Below are positions 44,983-57,036 of a DNA stretch of 64,000 nucleotides, piece after piece (position 1 is the first letter of the stretch; each line of letters begins with the position of its first letter). Under the pieces are notes generated by a model. The model was not told the origin of the DNA and did not search any database. It saw nothing but the letters and a program-made list of their open reading frames with translations. Origin of the DNA: Lobosporangium transversale (taxonomy: Eukaryota > Mortierellomycota > Mortierellomycetes > Mortierellales > Mortierellaceae); assembly GCF_002105155.1 (NCBI RefSeq), contig NW_019028979.1:992001-1056000 (forward strand), in the 5' to 3' direction. A program made the position numbers and the translations under genes.

Positions 44983-46797
44983 TTACAGAGCGGTTAAGAG
45001 GCCTGTGAGTGTTCTCACAAGTAAGCTCGAAGAAATAATAATGATATATGATGTAACTCTGTTGGCAGTTGATGAGTTGGCGCCACCCGCCTCATTGCCC
45101 TGCCCACCTAATGACCGTACGTCTCCATTCGCCGCAGTAGTATTTGGAGCACCAGCGGCGTTTGGAGGAGCACCATTGATAGCAGCATACGGTATTCTGT
45201 CACGGAGACATTCAGCTACTGATTGAACGGCAAGCTTATTTGCGATACCAAAGGGAACCAATTGCTTTGCGACTGCGACAGTATCTACAGAGAGGTCGTG
45301 TTCTAATGAAATGAAACCGCCTTTGTCCATTGCCGGATTACTCTTGTAGGTAAGGAGTGCACTTTGGAACGAAGTAACGAGTGAGGCCACAGATGCTTGC
45401 TTCAAAGCGACTATGGGGGAGGAATGGTATTAATAACGTGATTACAAAGCGGTTAGTAAAGTGAGATTAATTACAACGTGCCTTTTCAAGCAGAACAGTC
45501 ATATAGGAAGCAAACGTACTTTTCCAATCATTCGTGTCATAGGCATCACTAGTCCAGTCGACCACTATGTAGCCCATTTTCTTGAGCACAAAGCGGACAC
45601 GATTGTCAATGTCGCCGTAGGGTGGGCGCATGTACTTGACTCTGTAGCCTGTGAAATCCTCAATTGCCTTTTCTGTCCACTTCATTTCTGCAACAATCTG
45701 CTCATTGCTTAAAGTTGTCAGCGCATGGTGTGACCATCTATATGTTTTTTAGGAGTATAGGAATGGAGTTAATAATGATAATAATAATAATATTAATAAA
45801 AGGTTACGCAAGAATGATAAGCACATTGATGCAAGGGTCTTAATTGTTGTGCAACCATATTCTGGTTCCTTTAGTTACACCTCATCTGAGTGATTGGCCC
45901 TTGCATTATCTTCTCTAGCCCCCTTTTTTTTATATTTGGCCCATTTAGTCTCTTTTTGTGTTCTGTTATCTTGACTCTCCTTGTACGCTTATGTATCACC
46001 AAGTGGAAGCTTCCCTCCTTCCCTTCTTCCCTCCTTCCCTCCATGGGAGAAGGGGCCTAATACAGCTATATACCATTGGCTTTTCTTTTTTTTACAGTAA
46101 GCTAAGGCGTGTCATACAGCATCCGAAAATATCCTTAGGAGAGTGAAGGGTTGCTATAGACGCCAAAAGACCAAGGACTTCCATTCTGCCTTGATCTCGA
46201 CTCAGAATATGTATCATCATGAAGGTAAACAAATAATACAAAAAAAAAAAAAGCATTGAGTACGTACGTGTGTGAGGCTATATGGTGGCCATGTTCGATT
46301 TCTGTCTTTACAATCTCTGGATATTTGACAACATTGCTACCGAGCAAGAAAAAAGTTGCCTTGGTATTACTACTCTTTAAAAAGGTCAGGAGATCCGGTG
46401 TCTGATCTGTAGGTCCATCATCAAAAGTCAACCCCCATGTATCTTTGTCTGGACAGATCAGCACATCATCTGCATGACATTTCTGGCATGTCCTATAACA
46501 GACATTAGGGTCCAGGTTGGCTGGACAGGCTGGCGGTGCGCCCGTGTTGAGTTGAAACGCAGGCGCTCCAGAGAGATCAAGTTCTTTGAGCCATCGCTGG
46601 ACTTCTGGGGAGTCAATTGGAGGTACAGCATTTTGGGTCGGATATACAGTTGCTGGCCTTGCTACAGAAGCTACAACAGCAGCACCCGGGACTCCAGCTT
46701 GTTGTGGATTGGCATATGTCGTCAATGCCAAAGGTCCGATAATACAGATCAATGTGGGGAGTAGAAATGAACGGGAAAATGTTTTTGCAGGGCGCAT
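44983..46797 (-). CDS. GPI-anchored chitin deacetylase (carbohydrate esterase family 4)
   Basis: Predicted 405 residues in three reverse-strand exons: 46268-46797, 45478-45737 and 44983-45410. The enzyme removes acetyl groups from chitin to give chitosan in the cell wall. A signal peptide is clear (hydrophobic 'FLLPTLICIIGPLAL' then 'TYA'). All five CE4 motifs are seen: 'TFDDGPTD' (metal Asp, near residue 124), 'SHTWSHH' across the first splice, 'RPPYGDID', 'VDWTSDAYD' and 'ISLEHDL'. The tail is Asn/Gly/Ser-rich with a final hydrophobic stretch ('YIIIISSSLLV'), the pattern of a GPI-anchor signal. A Cys-rich spot ('CYRTCQKCHADDVLICP') lies before the domain, as in Mucoromycota enzymes. The exon 2 donor (GTTGTA) is weak but restores phase. 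Confidence 0.9.
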
Positions 46798-48713
46798 TCT
46801 GGCGATAGATCTGGGTCGGCTGATGGGGATGCAAGCGGCTTTTAGCTAACTTAATGAGAATCTTGTAGTAAGAGGATGTCAAGGGAAAGAACAATAAATT
46901 AAGATAAAATAAATAATAAAAGAGGAAGGAAAAGCAAGTAAGAGCAAAATTTAAAGGATCATAGGAAAGACGCATACAAATAAGACGTCTTATCAATCTA
47001 TGGGCACGTAGTCAACTAGAAAATTCTCGTTGCTGTTGGGTTATGGTACGATGTGCCAGTAGCGCATCAGAGTATTTTTGTTTTAGGGTACCACCATACC
47101 TTCGCCGCCTCGTACCAGCCAAGTCCACTGGTGAAAAAAAAAAAAAAAATGCCAGCCAACTTTTTTTCATTCGTGAAATTCAGCCTGTCAATGCTGACTG
47201 CACAGATTGATTTCTTTTCTTACAAATAAGAAATTGTACTCAGTGAGGGTGCCATGAAAGTTGCTTTGTCATTATACTCGTTACATAAATGCCTTGTACT
47301 ATCTCCTATCCTCATAGTCTCCAGGCTGGCCTTACAGGAAGAGATGCCATGCTAGATTCATCTGCCAATTTTGCGGGAGCAAGATGTTCATTTCGGCAAG
47401 ACAAGGGTTAGAGATTAAACGAGCTTATGTAAGACTAAATGGGCAACCTGTAAAAGAAGAAAGATAGCGCTGTAAAGGATTAGAAGGGCTCTAGGCAGCT
47501 TCTTGTCAAGCCAAGCTGACTTCAGAGTATTGTATCATAAGTGAGTCCTTTTGGTTTATTCTGGTGTCCTCCATCTTCAATTATACCCTATTGCAATTCT
47601 CATTCGCAGAGCCTATGAACAAGACCTAGGAAAAATCCTTCCTTCCTTCTGTAGCTTTCACAATATGATGATACATTTTCTCAGAAGCAAACTTGATGAC
47701 ATGGAAAATTTCTTGTCTTGACAAGAAATAGGGTACAGATCATATCGGAAGCTATCTAGTTTTGCGAAAAACAACTCATACTACTTTTGACACACATACA
47801 CGTTTTAGAAAAAGCCCCTTTTTCCTCTACAAATCTAGGAGCACCGTTTGTTGATAGGATTCCTGGTTCTCAAGTGGTTGAGACCACTTTTTACTTACGA
47901 GGTCCAAGTATCCTAATAAAAATCAAATCTTAAACTAGGAGACTATTGGGAAGCTTCATGGTGCCTACCTAGCAATAGTGTGTACGACTTTGAGTTTGAT
48001 CCTAACCTGCTAGTGCATTGTACATAAGCCACTCGGACTGGTGGCGAGCCTGATCTGCGTAATATGAGACAGTGCAGAACAATATTTTAACAGTCTCTCC
48101 CTTACTTGTAGAAGTAATTACCAAAATTCTTGATTTGTGTGTACCATGGATTCAGGGATATGCTCAAGGCATACAGGATAGCAGAACAACCATCCATCCA
48201 TAAATCAACGCGCTGTTGATTTGAATTCATCACTACTAGAATCATCACAGTCTTTTTGATTACAAAGGACTAAAAAAGCGTAACTTATTATCGGAACAAA
48301 AATATTGCGCCAAACATGACATGACCAGAATTCATACCACGAAGATCTAATGGTACTTTACAAAGAGCCATGGCTGGTCAAGGGACCCAGTGGACATGTA
48401 TAAGACAAGGAAAAACATTTACATTATTCAGCAATCCACGTAACAGAGTGCCGATGATCAATGGCTTTGTTCTTTTGACCAACAAACAAGCATGCGATCG
48501 GTTTCTCTATTTTTTCAAGACTTGGCTTCTGAAATCGCTATATCCCGATACTTAACCAGCATACCAACTCGCACAAAAAACAGGATGATATAACTCGGAA
48601 AAAAAAAGACCAGGAATCGTGGCAGGAAGACTGTATTCAAATCCATATCTTCACATTACAGCGGCTAACGGAGGAGTATTTTTCGCAATCAAAATTACCA
48701 TATTATCTAGAAG
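46798..48713. other. long intergenic region, no gene seen
   Basis: Nearly 1.9 kb without a supported gene. It contains the chitin deacetylase promoter, an A tract at 47133-47148 and many stops in all frames. A 61-codon ORF at 48370-48555 has no family features. The eL34 leader may contain an intron ending near 48710 (TTATCTAG), but that is uncertain. Confidence 0.55.
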
Positions 48714-49523
48714 ATGGCTCAACGTCTCACCTACCGCCGCCGTTTGTCGTACAACACCAAGTCCAACAGGACTCGCGTCGTCAAGACCCCTGGCGGTCGC
48801 TTGACTTGGCTCTATGAGAAGAAGCCTGGTACTTCCCCCAAGTGCGGTGACTGCGGCGTTGCTCTCCCTGGTGTAAGTGGAGGGAATTCGGAGGAGCATT
48901 GGAATAGTTGCAGGAAGTTGAACGAAGCCATGAAAAGAGGGAGTAAAAAAATGGAAGAGCGTTTGTAGGGATGGAATTGGAAAACGATCTCGGCAGTTAA
49001 GCAATACAAATCAATGACTGAGGGATATTCTGAAAGTTGATTGCATGAACAAAAACAATACGAAACTCCAGCGTACTGTACAATTTACGTGGCCTCAACA
49101 TGTCCACTATCGTTGAATCATATATGTTTTAAAGTCAGGAAGGAGCGTATGCATTCGAAAGGCGTGTACTGTGTACCAAACAAATTACCAATCATCGGGA
49201 GGAGGAGAAGAATACCAATTTGAAGAATACTGTATCAGTGAGGAATGTTTTCTCTTCCGCTCACCACGTATCTGTTCACTTTCGTCTCATTTTTTTTCAA
49301 ACAGATTCCTGCTCTTCGCCCTACTGAGTATGCTCGCATCTCTCGCCGCCAGAAGACTGTCAATCGTGCCTACGGTGGTTCCCGCTGCGCCAACTGCGTT
49401 CGTGATAGAATCGTCCGCGCTTTCTTGATCGAGGAGCAGAAGATTGTCAAGAAGGTCATTAAGGCTCAGAGCAAGAACGCCAAGCCTGCTAAGGCCCCCA
49501 AAGCCGCCAAGGCCTCCAAGTAA
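48714..49523 (+). CDS. RPL34: large ribosomal subunit protein eL34
   Basis: Predicted 125 residues in two exons, 48714-48872 and 49305-49523, phase 0. Clear eL34: '[17 protein letters not shown]', the zinc-binding '[11 protein letters not shown]' before the splice, 'IPALRPTEY' and '[11 protein letters not shown]' after it. The second pair of Cys completes the zinc site. The C-terminus is Lys/Ala-rich. It works in the 60S ribosomal subunit. The donor GTAAGT after the Gly codon was preferred to an overlapping GTGTAA two bases upstream because it keeps the phase. Codon use is strongly biased to C- or G-ending codons in the second exon, as expected of a highly expressed gene. Confidence 0.95.
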
Positions 49524-49558
49524 ATCATCTTTTTGTTTGACAAGAGGATATAGTAAAA

Positions 49559-49562
<4 letters not shown>

Positions 49563-49589
<27 letters not shown>
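49563..49589 (+). repeat. poly(A) tract downstream of eL34
   Basis: A tract of about 25 A just after AATAAATTA, close to the likely cleavage site of the eL34 transcript. Confidence 0.7.
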
Positions 49590-49748
49590 CAAGCATGGCA
49601 TTTGAAGACATAATGTTTGAATGATTGATATGTTTTATGTGCAGTTGCACGTTTGTCCTGTTAAACCGTATTACAATGTAAAAAGTACGTATATTTTATT
49701 GCCCATTCGTTCTTCCTGCCTCTAAACGCACGCTGACTATTGATTACA

Positions 49749-52615
49749 ATGCCTCGAAAGACGCAGGCGCTACGGCAACAGACACATATGCGCAGGACCA
49801 AATCCTCGCGCTCGCTTCAGGGCCATGAAACAAACTCATTTCCTTCAGAACAGGAAGACTCGTCTGGCAAACAACAGCAATCTCTACCAGCTCAAGAACA
49901 GATGGGTGAAAAATTATTCGATGAAGAGCTATTCTTCAACGCAGTGGATGCTTGGAATCACGTCTACTTGCATACCATTCTTGACATGGAGGATCCCATT
50001 CATCAGATGCGTACAGAGCATAAGGAGTTGGACAAACAATGGAGTCGATTGTCTCGTAAGTTGTTTGTATTGCACTTTTTTTTTTTTTTTTTTTTCCGAA
50101 TATTTTTTGAGATCTGCTCATGAATGCAAGCTTACGACTTTTAACAAAATGTATTATACAGGTGGCAAAGAGGCGTTTACGGGTGAGGATAGCAACGATA
50201 GTTTCCTGGATAAGTTCGATATATTAGAATACGGATTACAGGATGATTTTGTAGAGCGTTATAATCTTTCAGTGCTTGTACATCACCTTTTCATGCCAAA
50301 GCTCGATGTTAGTATGTGCAGGAAGGGACTCAATGAATACATCAAGATGTTTAGGCAACCTCTTAAGGAAGCTTTTGCTGTGTCAAGTGGAAACAAAGGC
50401 ATCCTCTGGCGTACTGTCTTACAATTGGTCTGCGTGGTATGAGGAAAAAATGTGTCCATGTTCCCTTGATTTCAGTTTTGAAAGACTTGATTGAAAGTAA
50501 TCAGAATACTGCATAATAACAAGATTATTTTGCTTGGTACTGACGGTCATCTAGATTATGGCGCTTCAGGAGCGGGAAGAGGGCGAAAATATAGCCAACC
50601 TACACCCGCCAGACATTATCGAGGAAGCATGGAGCGCTGATGGAGAGGAGCAATCGCAATGTCCTGCTGCACGGATACAGAACGCAGTTGTGGTAATGTT
50701 ACATAGGCACTTGCCATGGGCATGTTCATTATCTTTGAGGACTCAATTTTTTTTTTATCTCTGTGCTTTTGCGTGTACCGCTAATCGTGCATTTCCTTTG
50801 GCATTTGCTTTGAGCGTGTAGAGTTTACTAAATGATATCGCATCGCGCGCAGCCAAGGACAGCCTTCGACTTTATGGATTGTATCAAAATACACTTCTAT
50901 TGCTACTCCCTCAGCTCAGAATTCGTTTTCAATCTCTAGAGGAGCCAAGTGATAAGAAATTGGTACAGGGTCTTCTTGATCTGCGAGCGAAGGAAATGCC
51001 CACATCGAGTGATTACAACAGTGATGAACTTAAGGAACTGGATGTTCACTGGTTTATGAAAGGCCCTGCTCAGGAGCTAGACAATCATAAAGGCAGAGAT
51101 GATGATCAATATGGGAAGGAACCGACATTGCTATCTCAGTCACAATCGCATCATTTACAGCAATCTTCATCCTCGGTGCCAGATCTCTCAAATAATGGAC
51201 AAAATGGCCATGATGCTCACAGAGAAGTGGAGGTGGAGCAAAGTGTCGAAAGTACGGTGCAAGGTCTAGAGAACAATAGGACCGATCGAGAATATGACTA
51301 TACCTATAAAACTCAAGGTTCTTCGGAAATTCCTCATCAATCTAACAATGTAGCTTCTGCCAAGGAAACTTATATATTAATCGAAAGCGATGACGAGAAT
51401 GACGAATCTAACACAGCGGCATTGCCAATAAATCGTGAGGATACAGATGATGCATTGCTTCTCAAGTCACAAAGTAATGTTTCAAAAGAGGATGAGCAGC
51501 CCACTGAAGAGGCTGTCCGTATTTCGAATTGGCTCAGAGACTTGCCAGGATATGTGAATGGATTCCTCGAAGAAGAAGCAAGTGTTTTAGAGGCTTCAAA
51601 TACTTCTAATGAACCAGGCAAATCTTCCATTGTAAAGGTGGATAAGGGCAAAGGTAGAAAGCTCTCATCTGACAGGTCAAGCAATGACAATACAACGTGG
51701 TACAGCATTGGCGAAGGAGATTTTTTTGAGTCTGATACGGTAATGCATAGCTCCACATCAAAGCAGGAAGAAACAGCGCCTAAGAAAATAAGACGATCTC
51801 GATCATCATCAACATCGTCATCACTATCGTTACTACCAAGGTCACCAATGCGCTCATCAACGAAAGTTTCCAAACCTCAACATATAATAGACCGAGTGGC
51901 TAGAGCTGCAGGAATGTCATCTGTGAGACATAGATTAGACAGTGACTCAGAGTTTGAAGATGATGGTGATGATCTCTCATATATCAAAATGAGGAAACCA
52001 GCAACAGTAACTTCAAGCTCTACTACTTCTTTACTTCCGGTATCGAATGGATCATTGCATAACCAGGAAAGGCTCAACAATAATGCAAAGCCCAACAACA
52101 AACATGTTTTATCCGGTGTATCATGGTCGCCTTCACCAGTCCGCGACGAGAATGATGATACGAATGGCAACAAAAGCGCTCACTCACGCGCTGAAATAGA
52201 TGCAGTGCAACGATTGCAAAATCGGCAGCAGCAACACTCTCCGTTGCTTGATAATACTACCGCTGCTACTGCTCAAGGGACCTCCAATAAGAAAGCGCGC
52301 AGAGAAAATCGCCACTGGACACAGCAAGAAGTGGATCGCCTGCTGGAATTGGTACCAATGTTTCAACATGATCCTCACATATCCAAGGGCATTGTAGGTA
52401 GACGTCCTCGTACAATCAAATGGAGCCAATTGAAACGCTACGACAAGTTGCATGGAAATATCTTGCAGCATCGGACTGAGGTTATGCTCAAGGATAAGTA
52501 CCGCGAAAAAACAGATAATGGGGCACATAGAGGGCGTGTCAACGAATTGTTACAAACCAAATCGCATGCTACTCCAAAACATAAATTCCCATCTCCAGAT
52601 CGCCGCATATTGTAA
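49749..52615 (+). CDS. Myb-domain protein with telobox-like motif (TRF/Taz1-like, putative telomere-binding)
   Basis: Predicted 837 residues in four exons: 49749-50055, 50162-50436, 50555-50692 and 50822-52615. The C-terminus (about 735-803) is one Myb/SANT domain starting 'RHWTQQEVDRLLELV' and ending 'VMLKDKYRE'. That end corresponds to the telobox VDLKDKWRN of telomere-repeat binding factors, with two changed positions. The N-terminal 330 residues are predicted helical ('AVDAWNHVYLHTIL', 'LRLYGLYQNTLLLLLPQLR') and could be a TRFH-like dimerisation domain; this is inference from layout. The middle (about 340-730) is disordered, acidic and Ser-rich. The plan of helical N-terminus, linker and C-terminal telobox Myb is that of TRF1/TRF2 and Taz1. 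An alternative is another Myb regulator. The exon 2 donor GTATGA was preferred to GTCTGC nine bases upstream; both keep phase. Confidence 0.62.
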
Positions 52616-52896
52616 GATCATCGATATCCGCAGATAAAGAATCAATCGTGTCATACATATACAATCTACAGCCGCATTATTGTGTCAGTGTAATACACTA
52701 CATCTTTCACAGTTCTCGATCATATTTCTCAAATATCCAAATGAGTATACTTTACAAAAAAAAAATTCCCACTGTCTCATGTACAAAATTGTGTCCCATA
52801 GCAACTTGAAGGCAATTGTCTATCAAGGGCTCAAAACAAAGATGAACAATCTTTTTTTTATTCATTTTTGACCTTCATTTTCTGTGTGTCGCGTAT
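52616..52896. other. spacer between convergent genes
   Basis: 3' ends of the Myb protein and eL31 genes, nothing else seen. Confidence 0.6.
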
Positions 52897-53640
52897 TTAC
52901 TCGTCAACGACCTGAGTCTCAAGGCCCTTGAAAGAGGTGACAGGGACGTAAGTGACATAGGTGTACAACTTCTCCTTGGCATCCTCATCATCGTTACGCT
53001 TGCGGGACAAGCGGACACGGATGCGGTGCTGGACGGTCTTGACACCACGAGCCCAGACCTGCTTGTTCAAGCTGGGATCAAGACGGACATCAGCGGTGCC
53101 CATGGTCTTCTGAGCGAAAGCTTTGATGGCCTTGATGGCATGGGGAGCACGCTTCTTGAACGATCTGTTGAAAGTTAAAGGAATTAATTGCTTTTAAAAA
53201 CTTTTTCTTTCTTTCTTTTTTTTGGTTTTTTTAGTTCTGTTCCTTTGATCATAAACATTTTGCTGTCTCTTTGTACCGACAAATGCTCCATTAAACACTT
53301 ATATCTCCTAAATCTCATCATATCCTTGCCGGTCAAGAAACCTTCATACAGCATTCCTTTTGCAATCTCATGAGGATCAGAAACAAATAATGGAATATCC
53401 AATATTTTCTGACTGTGAAATGTGAAAAAGTAGAAGATAGAGGAAAAACGGAGCGCCTTCCCATGCTGAACAATGCTCCTGTTGGTATGTCCTGGCATAT
53501 ATTTCAATATATGATATATTTTGCAAAAAGAGATCAAATATTTACCTGCCGTGGACATGCTTGTGCAAGTGAATGGTGTACTCACGAGCGACAACGTCGT
53601 GGATGGTAGAGCGCTTGGTACCCTTGGATTCCTTGGCCAT
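52897..53640 (-). CDS. RPL31: large ribosomal subunit protein eL31
   Basis: Predicted 120 residues in two reverse-strand exons, 53546-53640 and 52897-53164, with phase 2 join inside an Arg codon. Clear eL31: '[21 protein letters not shown]', then '[19 protein letters not shown]', '[18 protein letters not shown]' and '[20 protein letters not shown]'. It sits near the exit tunnel of the 60S subunit. The 381-base intron is large for a gene this small and contains an unrelated open frame on the same strand that has no family match. Codon use is C/G-ending, as for the other ribosomal protein genes here. Confidence 0.95.
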
Positions 53641-54335
53641 TTCTAAGATTTTTATTCAAGCGAGTCCGGATAAAATAAATAAAAAAGAGAGATCCTCTGT
53701 AAGTGCTTTATAAAATTTGAGTGTAGAATATTGTTTCCAGAAAGTTGTTTCTTGCTCAGACAGCCTTGATTATCGGAGATAATGCACACACAAGTAACAC
53801 ACGAGGCTCAAGGCTTCAAAATGATTTCAAGGTATTGCATCAGTCAATAGATAAAGAAGAAAAGCTTTGCTGAAGTTCGGTTTGTCGAGCTCTGTTGAAT
53901 AATGATTATTTGATCAAGTCCATGTCGATGTTGATCTAGATGAATGTCACCGAACTTGGAATCCGATGAAATGCCCTTCTCTCACTTTTTTTTTTTTTTT
54001 CTTCCTTAAATTGAATTAGGTGGAGTAGTGATTTAGTTATACAAATAGGTTTGTTTGATGAGTAAAGATCCGCTTTTGATCGATCGATGGATGGATGTCT
54101 CCCTGTTCAGTCTAGTTGGATGTATCCGTTCCACAAAAATCATGTAAAAATTGCGCACCTGAAAAATTGCTTTTTGAATAGAGGAGGAACCCAACACTGA
54201 ACGCCAGTGAGGCTCTTTTCAAATAGATTTATTCTGTACCCTTAAGAGATTCATAAGATTACACATTAGCTTTTAAGCTACTCTAATGCCCCCAAGTTTT
54301 TACAGTCCTCCTTCCTTTCACCTATAAATTCCAAG
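53641..54335. other. divergent spacer between two ribosomal protein genes
   Basis: About 700 bases between the eL31 and eS28 start codons, presumably holding both promoters. A 14-base T run at 53987-54000 and pyrimidine-rich sequence before 54336 (CCTCCTTCCTTTCACC) are visible. No ORF. Confidence 0.6.
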
Positions 54336-55418
54336 ATGGTTAGTCACGTGGATTGCTTCATAACCATCCATCCTATATCCATTAACAAGGAATACATCCA
54401 TCACTACACAGCAAGGACGCGGAGGCTTTCGCTAAGGAGAGCTGCATAGAGATTTTGTTCATTTAGTTATTATGGATTTCAAAGATGAAGCTGGGCGGAA
54501 CGAGGAGTTAAAACGTTTGATGGAAGTTCATTATACAGAACCGCTTCATTTTAATGGTTTTATATTCAAGCAGGAATATTGAAGTTCTTGAGACGAAACA
54601 TCTGATTGTCTTGTCTCGATTTACTGGATACTTTCTCATAAGACAAAAAAAAAAGAAAGAAGGAGCAGCAGCAGGAACGAAGCCAACATCAGTTAAAGCA
54701 AACAAGGATCTGATTTGACAACTCTACATCGACTTTCGAGGAGCCTTTTGTTTTACAGATATTGAAAATCACTTTCATAATAGTTGATCTAACGTGGACA
54801 ATTTACGAACTTCTATTTTTATACACATGTATTCAGGAAAAGAACGCTGTCAAGCACGCCAAAGTTACCAAGGTTCTTGGCCGTACCGGCTCCCGTGGTG
54901 GTGTCACCCAGGTCAAGGTTGAGTTGCAGGAGGACCCCTCAAACCCCGCCTCTATCCGTAATGTTATTCGTAACGTCAAGGGCCCCGTCCGTGAGGGTAT
55001 GTTTTTTCTTTTCTATTATGATAGCTGATCTGATAGATAGATGCTTTCGAATGACATCAGTCAGCATTAACGGGATAAAGAGAGAGAAAAATGAAAAAAA
55101 TTGATAGTCAGGTCGCAAACGAGCTTTCCGTCTCTCTTCTTTTGAAGTTCAACCAAGATTTTATTGAATAGCTGTTTATTCAGGCGACAAATTTTCAATA
55201 TCATGTCTTGTTTTGTTTTATACGTGCACTGGATCAATTGAACTCTGGACGACATCAATTGCTCACCACGTACCATATTCTATACGAGATGTTTGTGGGA
55301 GTCAAATATAAACAGCAAAGTTTAACATTTTTATCATATCTGCGCTTTCCTTTTTTCTTTTCTAGGTGATATCCTCTGTCTTATGGAGTCTGAACGTGAG
55401 GCCCGTCGTCTCCGTTAA
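54336..55418 (+). CDS. RPS28: small ribosomal subunit protein eS28
   Basis: Predicted 71 residues in three exons: 54336-54338 (the ATG alone), 54837-54996 and 55366-55418. The second and third exons give an unmistakable eS28: '[20 protein letters not shown]', '[19 protein letters not shown]' and the terminal 'REARRLR'. The second exon has no ATG at the right place. The ATG at 54336 is followed at once by GTTAGT and preceded by a pyrimidine-rich leader, so a one-codon first exon spliced in phase 0 to the GAA at 54837 gives Met-Glu-Lys-Asn, close to the family's N-terminus. The first exon is an inference (about 0.7); the rest is certain. It works in the 40S subunit near the mRNA exit. Confidence 0.92.
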
Positions 55419-55634
55419 AGACGCTGTCTTGATATTAGAAGTAAAAAAAAAAAAGAAAAAAAAAAAAAGGAAATAAAGACAAAAAAATAATATATCGCAG
55501 ATCGGCAATGTCTTGTTTCCATCTATTATATCCATGCTTATTTTTTTGTTTTTTCGCCTTTCGCTGCACAAAAATGAAAATGATCACTTGCGCAATAGGT
55601 GTATTTTTTTCTCTATTGTTTTAATTAATATAGT

Positions 55635-56477
55635 CTAAGGTTTTGCTCCAGCTCCAGCTCCAGCTCCAGTAGTAACTGCGGCTCCTTTCTTGACAGTCTC
55701 CTTCATCCAACCCCTCTTGATGAACCACCTAACTAATGGCGGCGTGATCATGCTAGTCGCGACAACACGAAGTGGAACCAAGAGTTTATGAATACCATAT
55801 GCGATCACAAAGACGCTCCAAAGACCTGAGGCCTTATTGTAAACAGCACCCTCATTGTTATTAGAGGTTTCAACCTTCTTTTCATCGTGATGCTTATATC
55901 CGAAGTATTTTCCAATGTTGTCGACTACCCAATCCTGAGCCTTTTCAATTTTATCCATGCCTGCAGCTTTGACAATCACAAATGTAGCAGCGAGATCGAC
56001 CATCGATATACCCAAGTAGACGGCAACACCAGTATAGCCATACTTCTTGACCATGTCCTTGAACTTGTCCATGAATCCGGAAGACTTCTTCGTAGCGGAG
56101 ATGTCCCCTTGCTGTGCTTTTGATGGTATGGAGGCTGATGATGAAGAGGAGGAGGATGCTGAGGCGAAGCCGCGTCGGACAACTGGTGCAAGTCTCGTGG
56201 AGGTGGAGGAATAGTGGTTGATGGCGATGGATTGGCGGTAAGCAAGAAGACGTGATAGGCGTGCATCATTATGGTGTTTGACAATGTTAGGAGAAGGGGC
56301 ATAAGAGCTGTTGTAGAATCTCTGTCCCGAACGGATCGCGCTTAATGAGGCATTGCTAAAGGGCTTGCTGATTCCGGATCGGATCGGGGCCACGACTGAA
56401 GTTGCGGTGACATTGCGCAAGGCAAAGGTAATAGACGTGCTACTATTCCTGAGAAGTGTCCAGGAGGCAGAATTCAT
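55635..56477 (-). CDS. FAM210/DUF1279-family mitochondrial membrane protein
   Basis: Predicted 280 residues, single exon on the reverse strand. The DUF1279 domain (about 130-260) is recognised by 'FMDKFKDMVKKYGYTGVAVY', a TM helix with 'DLAATFVIVKAAGMDKI', then a second TM 'LWSVFVIAYGIHKLLVPLRV' and 'PLVRWFIKRGW'. Family members such as FAM210A and yeast Nat2 sit in mitochondria. The first 110 residues are Ser/Arg-rich with almost no acidic residues, as expected of an import presequence. The tail is a Gly/Ala repeat. Start: the ATG at 56477, the first Met after an in-frame hydrophobic stretch with no other support. Exact function unknown. Confidence 0.82.
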   Translation of the reverse strand: MNSASWTLLRNSSTSITFALRNVTATSVVAPIRSGISKPFSNASLSAIRSGQRFYNSSYAPSPNIVKHHNDARLSRLLAYRQSIAINHYSSTSTRLAPVVRRGFASASSSSSSSASIPSKAQQGDISATKKSSGFMDKFKDMVKKYGYTGVAVYLGISMVDLAATFVIVKAAGMDKIEKAQDWVVDNIGKYFGYKHHDEKKVETSNNNEGAVYNKASGLWSVFVIAYGIHKLLVPLRVVATSMITPPLVRWFIKRGWMKETVKKGAAVTTGAGAGAGAKP

Positions 56478-57036
56478 GGCAAAGCTACGAAAAAGAATGA
56501 AAAGCAAGGAATGGTAGAGTGAAAAGAGCAAGATCAGTTCTTTTTTTATTTGTATATTTTTATTCGAGCTTCTTCGGATTGATGATTGTCCTGAAAAGGA
56601 AAAATCAGGAAAGAAAAATAAAGTCGACTTTATTATTAGGCCTTGAATTATCACACACTTTTAAACACCGTCGTTTACCAAGACTTTAGGTATGCTGCTC
56701 TTGAAGCAAACATTTGATTGTTCTATACACATGCAAGTAGAGTATGCAAGAGTAAAGGATGGTGTTTCTGAACAAAAGACCAAAAAAAAAAAATAGAAGA
56801 CATTCTTGTAAAAAGCATAGTTCTAGATCCACCATGCTAATAGGAAATAAGCTTGCTGTGTCTCAGGTCAGTAAAAGGAAAAGATCTTTGTTGTCACTCA
56901 GTTTGAAAATGTAGTCACACAAAAAGGAAAAAAGAAGGCTAAAGAATTTCATATATGACACTTCCGCTTTTTTTTATCTTCCACCCAACCTTTTCTTCTC
57001 ACACTTTCTTCTTAATTCAAAACAAAACTAACAACA
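56478..57036. other. divergent spacer
   Basis: Between the FAM210-like and DnaJ start codons. The last 60 bases (56970-57036) form a C/T-rich leader for the DnaJ gene. No heat-shock element repeat was found with confidence. Confidence 0.55.

Noticed and set aside
47850-47925. tRNA-like hairpin (CTCAAGTGGTTGAGACC)
   Set aside because: A short stem can be drawn, but there is no cloverleaf with A box, B box and acceptor stem.
47300-48600. Gene between chitin deacetylase and eL34
   Set aside because: Only short ORFs with many stops; no splice model gave a recognisable protein.
53184-53594. Reverse ORF overlapping eL31 intron
   Set aside because: Mostly intron sequence of eL31 read in another frame; no family features.
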